Source of the DNA: Cristatella mucedo
Taxonomy: Eukaryota > Bryozoa > Phylactolaemata > Cristatellidae
Assembly (NCBI GenBank): GCA_009760855.2
Contig: WPIO01000025.1
Span: 1,969,501-2,033,500, forward strand
DNA: 64,000 bases
Direction of reading: 5' to 3'
The notes beneath the pieces were generated by a model. It had not been told where the DNA came from. It searched no databases and was given only the letters and a program-made list of their open reading frames with translations. A program made the translations under genes and the position numbers. Positions 48,331-62,600 of the stretch are shown here, one piece after another. Position 1 is the first letter of the stretch. Every line of letters begins with the position of its first letter.

Positions 48331-51300
48331 TATATATAACATATATATATATATATATTATACGTATATTTATACTACCATGTATTATATTTGTCCATAG
48401 AGCAAGTGGGAGCACTAAAAAGCTTAACCTACTGCCGAAGTCCAGCTAGGTGTGAATAATCCAAACCAAGGAAGGCCATTTGGGTCAGTGTAAGAACCGT
48501 ATTCTATGTCTGTTAATCAATGGAGAGCCATTTAAGCTATCACAGCACATCAGACATATAGCTGAATATACAGGATTCACTAATTAGCTTTTTAGTCATA
48601 TTCATCACCACCTGGAGTGGCATGGTGGTTTTCCAGCAGCCCTGCCGAACTTGAATTGCAGTGCTCAAGCCTAGACAGAACTAGGGTGGAATTTTAATTT
48701 CGGGCAAGCCGCCATGGCAGAAGCCTTTAATCGGGACTGGACGTGACAGATTGCTGTAAAAGCAGACCCGTTAATAAAACTTTTAAAATTGAAGGAGCGG
48801 CGGAAGAAGAAATTTAAATTTAGAGCAAGTGGTGATATAGTAGCATCATTTATTAGAAGAGTAAAGTCTCATTAATCGCCCACATGCATAGAAGTTTTTA
48901 AGTAAGAGCTGAGTTGCTTCTTTTTTTAAAATTCGACTTTCCAGTCGTACATACGCAAACTTCACAGCAGGCTTAACAACTCCAAATTTGCATTGTTTTT
49001 TCCAGTGAGAAAAACAGTAAAAATACTTTCTTTTAGACTGCCCTCAATGCAATTAATCTATTTATAGGCAGTTTGGTGTATTGCACAATTAAAGAATGAG
49101 CCTATTGTTAGTAGTTGAACGCCCAGTTTCAACTTGCACTATTGTTAGTAGTAGCACAGCTAATGTCAGCATCTAGACGCAAACAAAGGACGCCTAACAA
49201 AAACCCTGCAACCACTGTGATAAATAGGTGTGTTTTCTCTTCTTTTAAACTTTGTCGAGTGAACGGATTTTGTTAAGTTGGTCTGGAATGAGATTCAGAC
49301 TATTGGAGCGTACGAATTAAAAGCAGAGTTTCCTAAAGATTTATATATGCTTGAGGAATAGCTAAATGATTTGAGTAAGAGAAGCGGGCCTATCCTAGTT
49401 GTACAGCAGCTTTGATACATAGGATGGAGCCAGAGAACGAATACACCTAAAAGTAGAAAGACACAACACTGAAGTAGATAAGCTGCTTAAAAGCGAGCCT
49501 ATGTATGCATACCATAGAACAATAAATGAAATCAAGCGTAGCAGCATGGTCTTGTTTCTGGCTAGTTCACGAAAGTCTTGGTTCTTTGCTTCCCCTTCTT
49601 TTTGTTCTAACGCTTCGGTAAATTCTCTCTCAGGAAAGGCCACTCCGTTTACAGATGCCGCCTCTTCCAAGATTGCCCTGGCCTCGGCATTTCTTCCCAT
49701 CGTCAAAAGCCATCTTGGTGACTCAGGAATGAGCCTTGAGTAAGAAAAAGAAACTTTCAAGCATTAGCGAAATTTTCAAAAATCTGCTTGTTACAATACA
49801 GACAATCGACATGCGTGGCTTCACATAAGCGCATCTGGAACAACTACAATGTTCAGCTGGATGCTTATGCAAGCAGGCACGCTTCTAAAGCTTCTAGCGG
49901 ACCAAACTTAGCTAAGAAAACACCTACCCGTCTCTTTTAAGTAAATCTTGCTAAAATAATTTTTTCTATTGCCGACGTAACTCGTTTGAGTCATTAAGCC
50001 ATAGAATTCCGCCAGATTCAGTTGAAGGACGGCAGAAAAAATGTCTCCTTTCATGCCTTGGCTAGACACTACCACTAAAGCTTTGTCTGGTCGTGAGGGT
50101 TTTAAATTATTGATTTATCTCTAAAGTGTTGGCAAGGTCATACTTACTGTATCGTCTTTTTTGTTTCCTCATCAAGCTAGAAGGTGGACTTAGGAGACTT
50201 TAAGCTTGTCTGGATCTTTGCCTAACTTCTCGTAATACCTTCAGGTACACCATTGATGTATTCACTGAGACTTTGCATCAGCGTTCCTTGGGTATGCTTA
50301 TGAAAACAGAGCCTGCGTAGCACGAGGTTTGATGTCGGTAAAAGTCAGTAACCTACCGGCGACCAATCTTCGGTGGGTCAGTAATACCCTCCCATCATCA
50401 TGTGCTCGACTTGTGTTTCCTAGATCAGACATGTCTCCGGTTGAAGTTTAAAGCTCTGCTTGCCGCTCCTTGTTTTAGCTGTTATCTTTTTGTGCGTCGG
50501 CATGGAGTGAAAGTTTGGCCATCTGCAGTTGCTTGCTAAGATCAACTTAAATTCTTAGGTGCAGTGGCATCGGCTACCAATCGTCTTGGCGGCTTAATCG
50601 GCTTCGGTCACTTACTACATCGATTGAAGGCGGTTAATCCACGGTATGAACAATATAACTCAGACCTGCAGTCGCAGTCTGCCAGAAAATGTTAAGCCTA
50701 CTCCCTGCAGCCACTCTACTTCAATTCGCCGCCAAAATTAATGGGATAGCCTCTTAAATTCCGCTGTTAAATACCCTTTCACTAAAGCCAAGGATCTACT
50801 TATATCCAATCGTGTTGCCTAGGAAAAGCTAGGTTTGTTTCTCCGGACCAAGACGTTAATGACGCCCTGCTCTTATGGCTGTGCATCTGAGACGATCACA
50901 TTCCGGCTCTCATTACATCAGTCCGTGCGGTCTGACAAAGTGGTTAGCCAGTTACTGTCGCTGTATGTCGCTGTGAATCACTTGGGTATAGGGCCTCCGA
51001 TGTTTTTTCGATGTGAGATGGACTTGAAGAGATGCACCATGTAAATCCCAGGCTTGATGATTAAACACCACTTTAAGAAGTCTGAGTCTGATGATGATCT
51101 ATCCAATTTCAAAGAATTCCTCAGAGTCAACATCCTGAAGCCTAAAAAAGTCATGTCTTCTTTTTTCACTCGATAACTAAAGTTCTGTCATTCTCACACA
51201 AACGAAATTTAAGGTGGTGATCATTTTGCTACCCAATTTTGTGAGGTCTCAAGATCAAATGTTAACAAAGCCTCATATTTAGCCAATTGTTGATTCAAAC

Positions 51301-54300
51301 CTTTTGAAATTCTCAAGAGTTTCCAAGGTTTCTGCATTCGATATAGCTTCCCTAATAAATTCTAGCTATAAGAGCTCGCCTCCTCAATACCTTATCAATA
51401 TCTTGTGCGGCATTCACTGGCAGACCAACTTAGTCCAACAATAACTCAAATTTGCATTGTTTCTCTGGATTAAGGGTTTGCTAAGAACGTCCTCCAAATC
51501 AGCCTTTGTCTGTCCAATAACTTACCAGCCTCGATGACATTCAGGGGTCCTAAGAAACTACCACCCAGTTTGTTTATTTTCATTTTGCTTATAAGTCATG
51601 AAATGATCGTCACTCGAGCAGCTTTTAAAAAAACCTTGAAAGGAATATCAGGAACAAATTAATTGAGATTCAAGAGACAATTCTACTGGAGCACTTCTCA
51701 CCCATGTAAGCAACCTCAGATGCAGAAATAACTTGGGTAATAACACTGCTTTAGCCCTCCCCGATCTATCAGCTATCTTCAACACTGGTAATCTCAATGC
51801 CCTACTTGAACTTTTGAGAACAACGATCAATCTTGCGGACGAGGCTACAGGTTTGTATTAAATTGCAGTTGTCTTATCAAATGCAATCCGTGTCGTGAGG
51901 TGTAAGGTCTCATTCACCAGATCAGTCAGAAGTGAAGTCCCACAAGGGTCCTTTCTCAGTCCTTCGCTGTCCTCCAGTTTTACTTAACCTTCGTAAAAGC
52001 TTATTTGGGCCCGTATCATTCGCTATTTCTAAGGTGAAGACTGGGCAGTATTTATCGTTTAAATCACTGGAAACTGTTTCAGAGACTGATTACCTGAATG
52101 CTTGCCTTGCAGACATTCGATCTGGGATGTCGTTAAATTTACGAAAGCCAAACGATAATAAAACGGAACTGCTCCTCACAGGACATGCCAAGTGTAAAGC
52201 AGGAGTTAGACACTTTGCTCTTCTATTAGGTAATGTTTTGCAACCGTCGCCGAATGTTCGGAATTTCAGGTGTCGGCTTAGACAGCTGCCTAAATTTTCA
52301 AAGCTTCATTCAGAAGACTGCTTCTACAGCTAGCCAGCAGTCCAATCTATCTCAAAGATTAGGGACTGTCTACAAAAGTGGATTACAAACAATATAAATA
52401 GTACCCTGGTTCTGTCCAGGCTCAATTATTGTAATTCATCTGGCTGGGCTACCGAAAAAAGTCACTTGGCCATTACAGCTGGCTGCAAGAGTAGTTAAAA
52501 ATCCCACTCTTTTGACCACGTGTTTCCTTTGCAAAATAAGATTTGATGGCTTCTGCACGATAGTCGGATATTAAAATAAGTTCTTACACAGACCTACAAG
52601 GTCCTTCATAGCATGGCGTCTTCATACCTGACTAAACTTCTACTTCAGTATCAGCCTCCTTGTGTCCTCTGCTTAAGACCGCTAGGGACAGAAGCTTTTG
52701 TAATGCTGATTATAGACCGTGGTACTCTCTTCTAAAACTCTTATGCAACGACATCTGCTGTCCTGATCCCGATTATGGCACATCCTTTCTAGCCTACCTG
52801 AGTTGCTATTTTCGTGCTACTCACTTCCTAAACTGCCCTCCTAACTCAGCTATGCTTCTCACTTTTTCTTTGTTGCGAGAGATGAGGTCTGTTTGCTATT
52901 GCATGCGATTGAATGCAGCTTAGGCTTCGGGTGCGTTATGAAAAACTCTCCTGTGTTACATTCACATTGTCTTTGTGGAAGTTTGGAGTTACAAACGAAC
53001 ATACTGCAACACCCATCGACCTCCATATCTTCCAGCCTTGGGTTATAGACACTCGCCAGCTTCTTCGGTCATTACTGGTTTACTTTCATTTATTAACTGC
53101 CGTCGTTCAGCTCAAACTCAAGCCTCATGTAATATATTATTTACCTTCACGGAAGTGTTTTAATTTTGTTCACCAATAAAACTGCATGATTTATTGCTTC
53201 TTTATGAGTAGCATCGTAAAGATCAGAGATGCCCCTCTCTTGGTAGTCTCACTTCCCAGGGCCTCTGTGCTACTTTCTTTACTTTAATTTTATCCTTGAA
53301 TTCCGCAAACAGTGGCCTAATCTGGAATCGCTTCAAAGTCCAAGCCTAAGAATGCCTCATGTTGATGTGTAAGAAGAACTCTGTCACTCTAGACCTCACG
53401 CCCAATGTTCTACTTCCGAGCTATGCAAATTTGCTTATGTTTGGCCTTATTAAATCTGAAAATGTAACCTTGCTTAAATTTTTTGATTGTGCATCAATAT
53501 ACAAGTTTGGAAATAGCTAATAAATGAGAAGTCAATACTGGACCAATCGAATCTATAATATTAATATTAATAATAATAACAATGCACTTGATCAAGCACC
53601 CTTAGATAACTTAATCTCTCTCTAGGCGCTTTACATTTGCTGCATAGGAAATGCAATTGAATGGTGAGTGGTTACATGCTTGATAAACAAACAAAATGAC
53701 TAACATGGTTAGGGGTGACATGATCAGGGTGAGCATGCAAATGTGGTTAGTGGCAGCACGCACAGTGTCAGCACGCATAAGCACATCAAGGACGAATCAC
53801 AGGGACCCACTAAATAATGTCCTAAATAGGTGTTTTTAATTTCTTTTTAAATGTGGTCAAGTCAGGGTATGTTCTGACGCAGGTCAGGAGGAAGTTCCAG
53901 GCTTTAGGAGCATACGAAGTAAATGCACGGTCTCCAAAGAATTTGATATTTGTACGGGTATTTGTAGACTGTTAGATTCCGAAAAGTGGGTGCTACGATG
54001 CTTGGCCTGAAAGGGACTATATCTGAGAGATGAGTTGGAGACAAAGCATGAAGTGACCTAAAAGTGAGCAACAAAACCTTGAATTCAATCCGTTGCTTGA
54101 CTGGTAGCAAGTGCATATCGGCGAGAAGTCGTGTAATGTGGCAAGTGCGACGCTCACGACAGACAAGCCTAGCTGAGTTTCGCACCAGCTGCAATCGCCT
54201 GATCGCACATGCTGGTAGGCCAGCGGGCAGTGACTTGCAGAAGCCGAGATGGGATGTCACGAATGAATGGACCAACTTGGACGTGGTATCCTTATCTAAA

Positions 54301-57300
54301 CAAGCCCGAATGTTAGCAAGGTTATGAAGCTGAAAATAGGCGGATTTGACTGTGGAGCTGATATGGTCGTCTAACGAGAGGTCGCTTTGGAATATGACAC
54401 CTAGATTTCGAGCTGATTCAACAGGAGATATGCTGGCAGAGCCAATTTTGAGTTTCAGCCTTTCCCGTTTGAATCACACTGGGTTTGGCCATAACTAGTA
54501 AGTTAGTTTTATCGTCATTTAGTTTTAGAAAATTTGCTGCCATCCATGTGCGGATGTCATCAATACATGCAGCAAGTGAGTTGAGAGAATTAGAGGTGCT
54601 CGAAGGCTGGGAGGGATCAAAACAAAGGTACAACTGAGTGTCATCCGCATAGAAGTGAAAGCTTAGATTGTGCTAGGCAATTAAATCAGCAAGAGGGAGA
54701 GTATAAACCGTGAAAAAAGCTGGACCTAGCAGGGAGTCCTGAGGTATGCCATATTTCAGAGGTACCTCAGATACCATCTTTGTCTATTCACGTCACTATA
54801 AGTCTTCAGCTCATTTACCCTTTTGAACTTACTATTAAGGCCTCTGTAACGACATTCGTCAGGAAATTACAGAACCTTTAAATAAAAAACGCCACGCCTA
54901 GCTTGTCAGTTGATGCCAATTTTTGTTAGAGACAACCAAGTCATTGAGCTAGCACTGCTGCGCATGTGTAACAATCTTTTCAGGAATGCAGACTTGTGTG
55001 GAGTCTTTCTGATAGCAGTGAAGAATCGTGGGCAGCGTGTTATAGCAATAATTACCAATTCCTTCATGATATCCCCCGCCTCACCTATCACCACTGGTGC
55101 AAATGGTTCACTAGGTAAGGTGTTTGCTTTTCATGAACTCGATCCCGAGGCCGTGTTTTCAAAACTTGTGATTAGCGATACTTTATCGCCGCAGCAAGCG
55201 GTGGTGATAGCCGGAAAGGTTCTTCTGTGGCCGTGCAAAAGAGCCTGTTGAATCAGCTAGTCTTCTTTTTCTTTTTTTGTTGCACTGACTTTGGTTCCAC
55301 CTCAAGGCGAGACTACACAGCTGAGCTTTCAATGGCAAGCGGTCATCCCATTCGCCTTTAAACCCCATTGATCTAATCTTGGTTGACGCCGTTTCGCAAT
55401 TTATCGCTTCTCTTTCCGATGTATTCGCTAAGCGCAGTATATACATTCCCTGTCACATCTTGGTCCGTGCATTGATCCTTTGCAGCCTTTCAGCACGTAC
55501 AACTTTCTTAACTCCTTTGCATTACATTTTTCAGACATTAGCACTTTCATTGCAGCAAATTTCATCAAATTTAATGGCCATAAGACACAATGAATAGCCA
55601 TGGTAGACCTAGTGTCACTCTGAAATCTGTAACCTTTACCCTCAAAAATTGACTGTACTAGCATGCTCACTTATAATCAGCACGGGCCCTGGGTGCCCAT
55701 TTCAGAAATGACCATTCCCTCTATTACCACATTAAAGACAAAGGCAGCTCCCCCCCCCCGTTGACGATGTACACCTGCTCATCTTTGCGAAAACTCTAGC
55801 TTTCTTAAATCAGGGCTGGACAGCCAAGCTGTCCATGCATGCATTTGCTTAATGTTGTCCACACCTGTGCTGGTTTTGCTACCAGTCCAATTGAATGATA
55901 CAGTTGCTGCGAAACTCTGCAGTTAGGCTTGTCTTTCCCAAATAATGCCACAGCGATAGTTATACACAACGAGTCAACAACCCTCTCATTAAGCAGTGCA
56001 GAGACTTCAAGATTGAGCAGCTCTCTTTTTGGCCCCTCCATTCTCTAGCCTAGGTCTGCCTAGCGTACATACTTCCTAAACAAGCACCTCAAATTATCTT
56101 AATAGTGGTCTCATAGTACTGTAAATGGTGCTCAGCGGGCTTGTCTCAGCCGTAACTTCCTCTTACCGATCTCTCGTCTTTTTGAAACCAAAAGCCAAAA
56201 ACCCTGCTCTTGAATCCGAAACCCACAAATACCTAATGACATCAGTGAATCTCTCGACTTGAATCCTTTAAAAAGAAATAAAAATACATAAATGATTATC
56301 GAAAGAGAAATTTGTTAGTTCTCTTATGGAGCTACTAACAAGCTTATTAATTAGCGTTACTCTTATTGTTATCACTTTTTTGAATCGGCTTTACTTGCCA
56401 AATTAATTATTGTGTCAATGTTTCAGGGAATCGAGCGAATAACTCACCAGATGACTACGAAGATGAAAATTACAAATGGCGTCGTAACAAATATAGCTAG
56501 GTTCTGCCAGTCTCTTAAGAAATAGGCTGCACCGCCAACCAATAAGTATCCAGTGGCATAGATCAGTGAGGACAATGAGCTGATTAGAGTCCTTTTTTTT
56601 GGTCCAATTATTTCTGTTACTACAATTTCAGAAGCAAGCAAAAGTATCAAATCGTCCGTAGCAGCGCGTGATATTAAATTAATTTTTACACCACTGTTTG
56701 TATACACTTTAAGTTTTTAATGCAAATTGCATAATTTCGGCATGAATTGTCGGTGAGAGAAATTTCCTTCCTTGACCTCACTTGCAGTTTGAGCTAAACA
56801 AATTTGATAAAGATAAACTTATAATAGTCGGTGTCACACCGGACAGCTTAAGCTAGAGCGTAAAAATCGTTTACTCATACTGCTCAATGTTATAAAGCTG
56901 GTTTAAAATAGTCCTTCATTGAGTTGATTTTAAAAGAGTATATTTATTACGTTCAGATGCCCATAAAAAAGATTGTTAGCGTCGGTTTCTTGATGGCAGT
57001 GGCTAGATATTAGGTAGTAAGTATGAAATTAGGCATTCTAAGAATATTTAACATTGGCTGCCGGATGGCAGCTGCTGGGTATTAGGTAGAGTAATATATT
57101 AGGCACGCTATGAATATTTAACAAGTAAATTTATATTGAATCCTGATCAATTAGAATGTCTGTAAAAGAACCTGTAAAGAAGTAGCGATTGTTGAGCGTG
57201 CTTACGGAACGAGAGAATTTCTTAGAACCGTTCACTGATTTACCACTCGGAGCAGGGTCTTACCTTCGCGTCAGCAGCAAAAAGAATTAGTTTAGAGCTG

Positions 57301-59594
57301 TAACATTGGCCAATTTTTCGTCAATCAATATAAATATCAAAGAACATGCTTATCGGTAATGGTAAGATATTTTCCAAATTCACCTTTTCAATTAAATCAA
57401 GAGAAATCTGTACTTTGTACCAAGTCTTGCCTTGCAACGCTGGTTAACTTTTAGTCACAGCCTACATCGCCTTTCAGAACCAGAATTCATTTTATAAATT
57501 TCATTGTATTACAATGAAGTCTCTCAATGCAATTGTCTGGGTATATAAAAAATTAATTAAATATGCATAGTGCCCTAAGAGAACTCAATCTCTATTCAGG
57601 GACTTCACATGGCTTGAGCTCACGACCTCGACCAGACATTGATCTGGGCGAGCATCTTAACCATTGGGCCAAACCAGCTCAGTGAATATGAATCAACGTG
57701 CACACCTATGTTCCTCAATAATAACTTTAAATTCATTCCTAACGAGCTCTAGCAACAAAAAAAGATTCGAAGGACTATTTACTTTAATGCGTTCAAGAAA
57801 CTACGACAAATGTAAGCCCTACATATATAAACCCTTAGTTCTTCGCAACATGGTCTTAGTCTAGTCTAAGTGAGAAAATTTTGCTTTGTGTCCTAATGCT
57901 GACACTGCTCTTCTATCACAGATAAATTGACACGCTTACTTCCTGGTATTTCTTAAGTTCATAGGAAAGGACCATGTTCCTTAAGCTCACTCTCTATGCA
58001 CTGCACGTAGTAGGGAAATTGTGCCCATATTTACTTTCTTTGATATGCACAATAAAGTTTAATGCCGCACTTATTGTAAATTTTATCTAAACTGCAACCT
58101 TCGAGGATTTTAAGCAAGGTTGTTCAATCGGCTGGTGAATGAGACAATCACCTGACAAGCTTCAGCACGGTGGCCACGTTTTCATACTGCTGAGAGCCTG
58201 TGAAAGAGAAGCTAATTCGCCAATTTATGTCTCGACTAAAGTCCTAAAACATTGTGCTTATTTTTAGACTTCCTTTTAACGCGACTCGTGCTAATGTGGC
58301 TTAGTAAGCCAGCTTCTCGTTTTGGTTATTTTTCCTAATACTCAATCTTAGTTACTGCTAGCGGTTGATTCTTGGATACATATTTGCTAAATAAACATTG
58401 CCTGCTCAGCGAAAGGTTGTACTGTTTTTATAGCTGGGGTGCACAATACTTAGGTTATTTCCTAAATAAAAAAGCATATTAGCGACTGCGAATAAATTGT
58501 TAACAGATAACGGGTTTTAAACATTCTTTCACAGTTGTTTCTCTTTACTCATCAATTTTGAAGGGTTGTTCTTTATTTATTGGCTTAAAAAGTGCCCGAG
58601 TTTGGTCTATGCACTATTAGCAAATGTTCTAATGCTGCAATAGCAACTAGTTAGTGTCGCATGAGGTAAGGTAGAACTTTAGTGTAAATCCCTTATTTCC
58701 ATAATTTCACAATTATCTCGTAAACATCCGTTTCCATTCAGGAAACAGATGTTTACGCAATAATTAGTCAGCGTATTGGGTAAAGGATATTTTCGCGGCA
58801 GTAGAATGCAAAAAAAGAGAAATTTCAAGACATTTTGAGCAATTCCGTTTTGGCACTTTCTTTTTCCTTTTGCTGGAGAGCTGCGACCCTAGCTTTCTGC
58901 CGTCTTTATGGCCCATTGCTGCTGTTACGTGTGCGACATTGTTGCTGCATGGTGAGAAAGTCGCTCATCTTTATCGTCCGGATACTGAACATAATTTTGA
59001 TAGATCTTATGTGGTTTTTTCAATTGTATGCCATCATACTCGACTGGCTGAAACCTAGTTAAATAATACTTCCAAATTTAGTGAACTTCTAGCTCCCATA
59101 ATACTACGGGAACCACAAACTGCCGATTCGCGTGTTTTGACAGAGCAACCAGACTGCTGCAGATTTAAGGTATGAGACGATTCCAACGCTAGTCTCAGCA
59201 GTAAGAAGACACTTACTGATGACAAAAGCACAGCTGAAAGCTCCGATGTGGCCACAGCCAGCAATAAGGCGGAACGTCATGTAAGAGTATGGATTTGGAA
59301 CGATGGAGGCTGCGCAGGCCGCGGCAGTTAAGATAACGGCAACGGCAAGGGTTTTCTTTCTACCAAACCTGGAAATACAAATCATAGCAGTTAAATAATA
59401 AATATATCATAGGATGGCATTAAACTTTGTCTGTTCCCCCCGAAACACTAATGGGGCCGATCGGTCAAGGTACACATTTTTCTGCTCACCGCCAGAGCTT
59501 GGAAAGGCTAGAGCAAATACTATTTTTATGTTATTATATTTTTTGAACTTTTATATTGCTGTTATACTATTTAATATTTATATTTGCGTTATAA

Positions 59595-59625
<31 letters not shown>

Positions 59626-62600
59626 TATGTGTGTGTGTTTATATAATTTATATTGTATTTATAACTTGTATCCTTATATAATGTATTATTATATCATTTT
59701 ATCTATGCTATGCCTGCACCATGCTTGCGCATGACACACCCTCCAAAGCCCATGACAGTTGTTGTTAAAAGAGTGCATATTAACCCTGGGCCAAGTTATG
59801 GCGGGGTTTATGTCCTTAGATCTTTAGTTCATGGAGTGAAACTATTAGTTTGATAGCAAGAGAGAGATATGTACTAGCTCCATATTTAATATTTCTATTA
59901 ACTATGTCTTTATATTTAGTTCTGTAGCGTCACTCATTCTAAGAAAACAAATGAAAATATTAAGTTGAGTAGGCTGCTACTGTAAAATTTTGTCGCTGTC
60001 AAGTTACGGGGAGTAGAATCGTGTTTTTAATATATTAGGAGTTACCGCATCAAATTATAAGACAAAGCAAACTTGAAAGCCGTCTAGTTAACGCTCAGCC
60101 TACATAGGGTATGGACGTATTTAAGTAAAGAAGCTTCCTGTACTCTCTCGTTATGGGCATGCTAATGCCATATGGAGTCCAATTTTGAGCTTTTTTTCTG
60201 AAATTAGAAGGCTATTGGAATCTGAAAAATTGCAAAAAGTCTGCTATAAAAACGTTTGGTGGCATAAAAATCCTAGTATTACGAACATAAAGGTTCACTA
60301 GGATTGCTTAGCACCTGGTTTCGATTCTTTAGTCGAGAACAAGCTGTTCCGATCGTGGGGACCAATCGTTTTCTTTGCCAACGTAGATTTGCCGTCTAAT
60401 AATCTCAGAAAAATTATTCAGAAATTGTTATCCACTCACGTTAATCTTTTCATCTAAACTGGGCCATGCGTTTTACCAAATATTTTAAAGAGACTTTGTC
60501 AAAAAACAGGTTCTAATATAAAGTTTTTTTTACACTAAGTAATTCGCCAGCTTTTTGGAGGAAACGTCTTGAAGCACTTGATCAAGCTTTTATTAAGCAA
60601 AAGTTCTACGTTTTTAGAGTGCAGGACAGCTTACTCTTTAAACAGTTTTATAGTGAGTAATTTATTCAGGACTTGACCTACTTGGTGGAAATGTTTTGCC
60701 GTATACTTGGGGTAAACCATGCGATAAACGGATTTTCAATAATCACTCTCAATACATCTGCAAGACTAGGGAATTTTTTGGCCAATTTTCTTATGTGAAT
60801 GAGGAGGTTAGGAGCAGACAAATGTGATTACCTTCTAATTTGAGAGAATGAGCTTCTACAGGACGGAACCAAACACAGCTCGTTGACAATGCCACAAATT
60901 AAGTATGAAAATATTTAAACGCAATGAACCATGGGTATTTTCACCAAGACTAAAAAATTGATTTGCCTACCCTAGTAAAGCGATCCATTGATGCTCTAAT
61001 TGAGCTAGTCACTTAATTACTGTAGAGATTCAGGAATTTCAACAGTTTTCTCATCAAAATAGTACGTCAAAATTGATTGCATTTTTAAGAAAAAATAATT
61101 GCTCAATTACAGAACCACGTAGTCGTTTAATTTTTGCGTTCGATCTGAAAAATAAAACTTCTTTGTATCAAAAGTCTTTTCAGAATATAAGTTGTGTTTG
61201 CTTTATTTTTAATTTACTATTTAATTTCAAGATTGACTAAGAAGCTATTATTTTTTAATGAAACAACTAAGAAACACAATTCCTGTAAAGTGTTTTTGAT
61301 GTATGATGTTTTTTCATAAACTGTATGAGACAACCAATATTTATTGACAAAATATTTTCCTTTGAGTCACCATTTGTAGGCACTTATGCACATTTTTGAA
61401 TAGAGATCAATAGTTTTCATTATTTTATTTCAAAAAGGTCAGTTATTCAACAGTTTAAGAAACAAAAACATAAGCATTTTTCAAAGACAGTCTTGTATGA
61501 ATTTGTTGAATTTATAAAGGAGAAATCTGCTTGTAATAAAAAATTATACTACATACTTGAGAAGGAAACTGGGATGAGAAGCAACACTAGAAACACGTGT
61601 TTATCATAAAAACTTGTTTCTTATTACTTGTAGCAGTGCATCGGCTCCTTGAATGACTCTTTGCTATGATGACGAGGCAGGAGACTTTTCCTATATATTT
61701 TTTGGCCTTAAAGTTCTGGAAAACTTTCTTGACTCGGATCATTTCGACTTATAATTTTTCATATTAAATTTTTATATTTTATCATCATGTTGCAATTCAA
61801 TTGTAACTTATTGGATTCATTACTCACACCTATTTACTATAGAAATATCTTCCCACCTATGAAGCATTAGTCACACAGCTTTGTATGCATATTATTATAA
61901 TATTATTATAATTTATAAATACTTTTATAGCTCCATACGAAAAAATAAATCTTTGTAAAGTTGCTTCACAGCTCGCTGCAGTAGACACGACAGTCAAGAC
62001 ATGATAACAAGCAAGCTTTCCTGTTTAGGCAAGCAAGCAAAAGCACATAAGGATATGCTTAAGAACGCTCATTAGGAGGATCATTGGTCAATAACTAGTG
62101 CTGAATCATATAAATGTAAGCACTAGTTATAACTCGGCAGAAAAATTCGCCCAGGCGCTATACAAGCAGAATTTCTCTTGATCTTAACCACAGCTCGCGA
62201 GTTTCTTCACTCAAACTCATACCGAAGAAAATTTACGAGTACGGAGGAAAGGTTGTAAATAACCAATTGTCAGCTAAAGGTTCAAAACACAAAAATGTTG
62301 TGCTAACCTCCTTGGTGTGATTCCGTACCTTTCAGAATAATCAGCGAGCTTTCAATTCCCACAAATCACTAATCCGACGGTCTTTTATTGGCCTCTTTCG
62401 TCTAAAGAACTGTGTGCTCAGTGTAGTATATCTATAACCCTGATCAGCTTTGAAAGAAAAAAGTCGATGACCTAAAATAATGCTGTCACAGACTTTTGTA
62501 AGTTGTGTCAAGAAAAACGTTGGCAGTTATTTTACGGCTGGGGGCTAGATAGTTAAGAACTGACCATTTGATTACTACAAAATTAAAATTTAGTGAAGAT

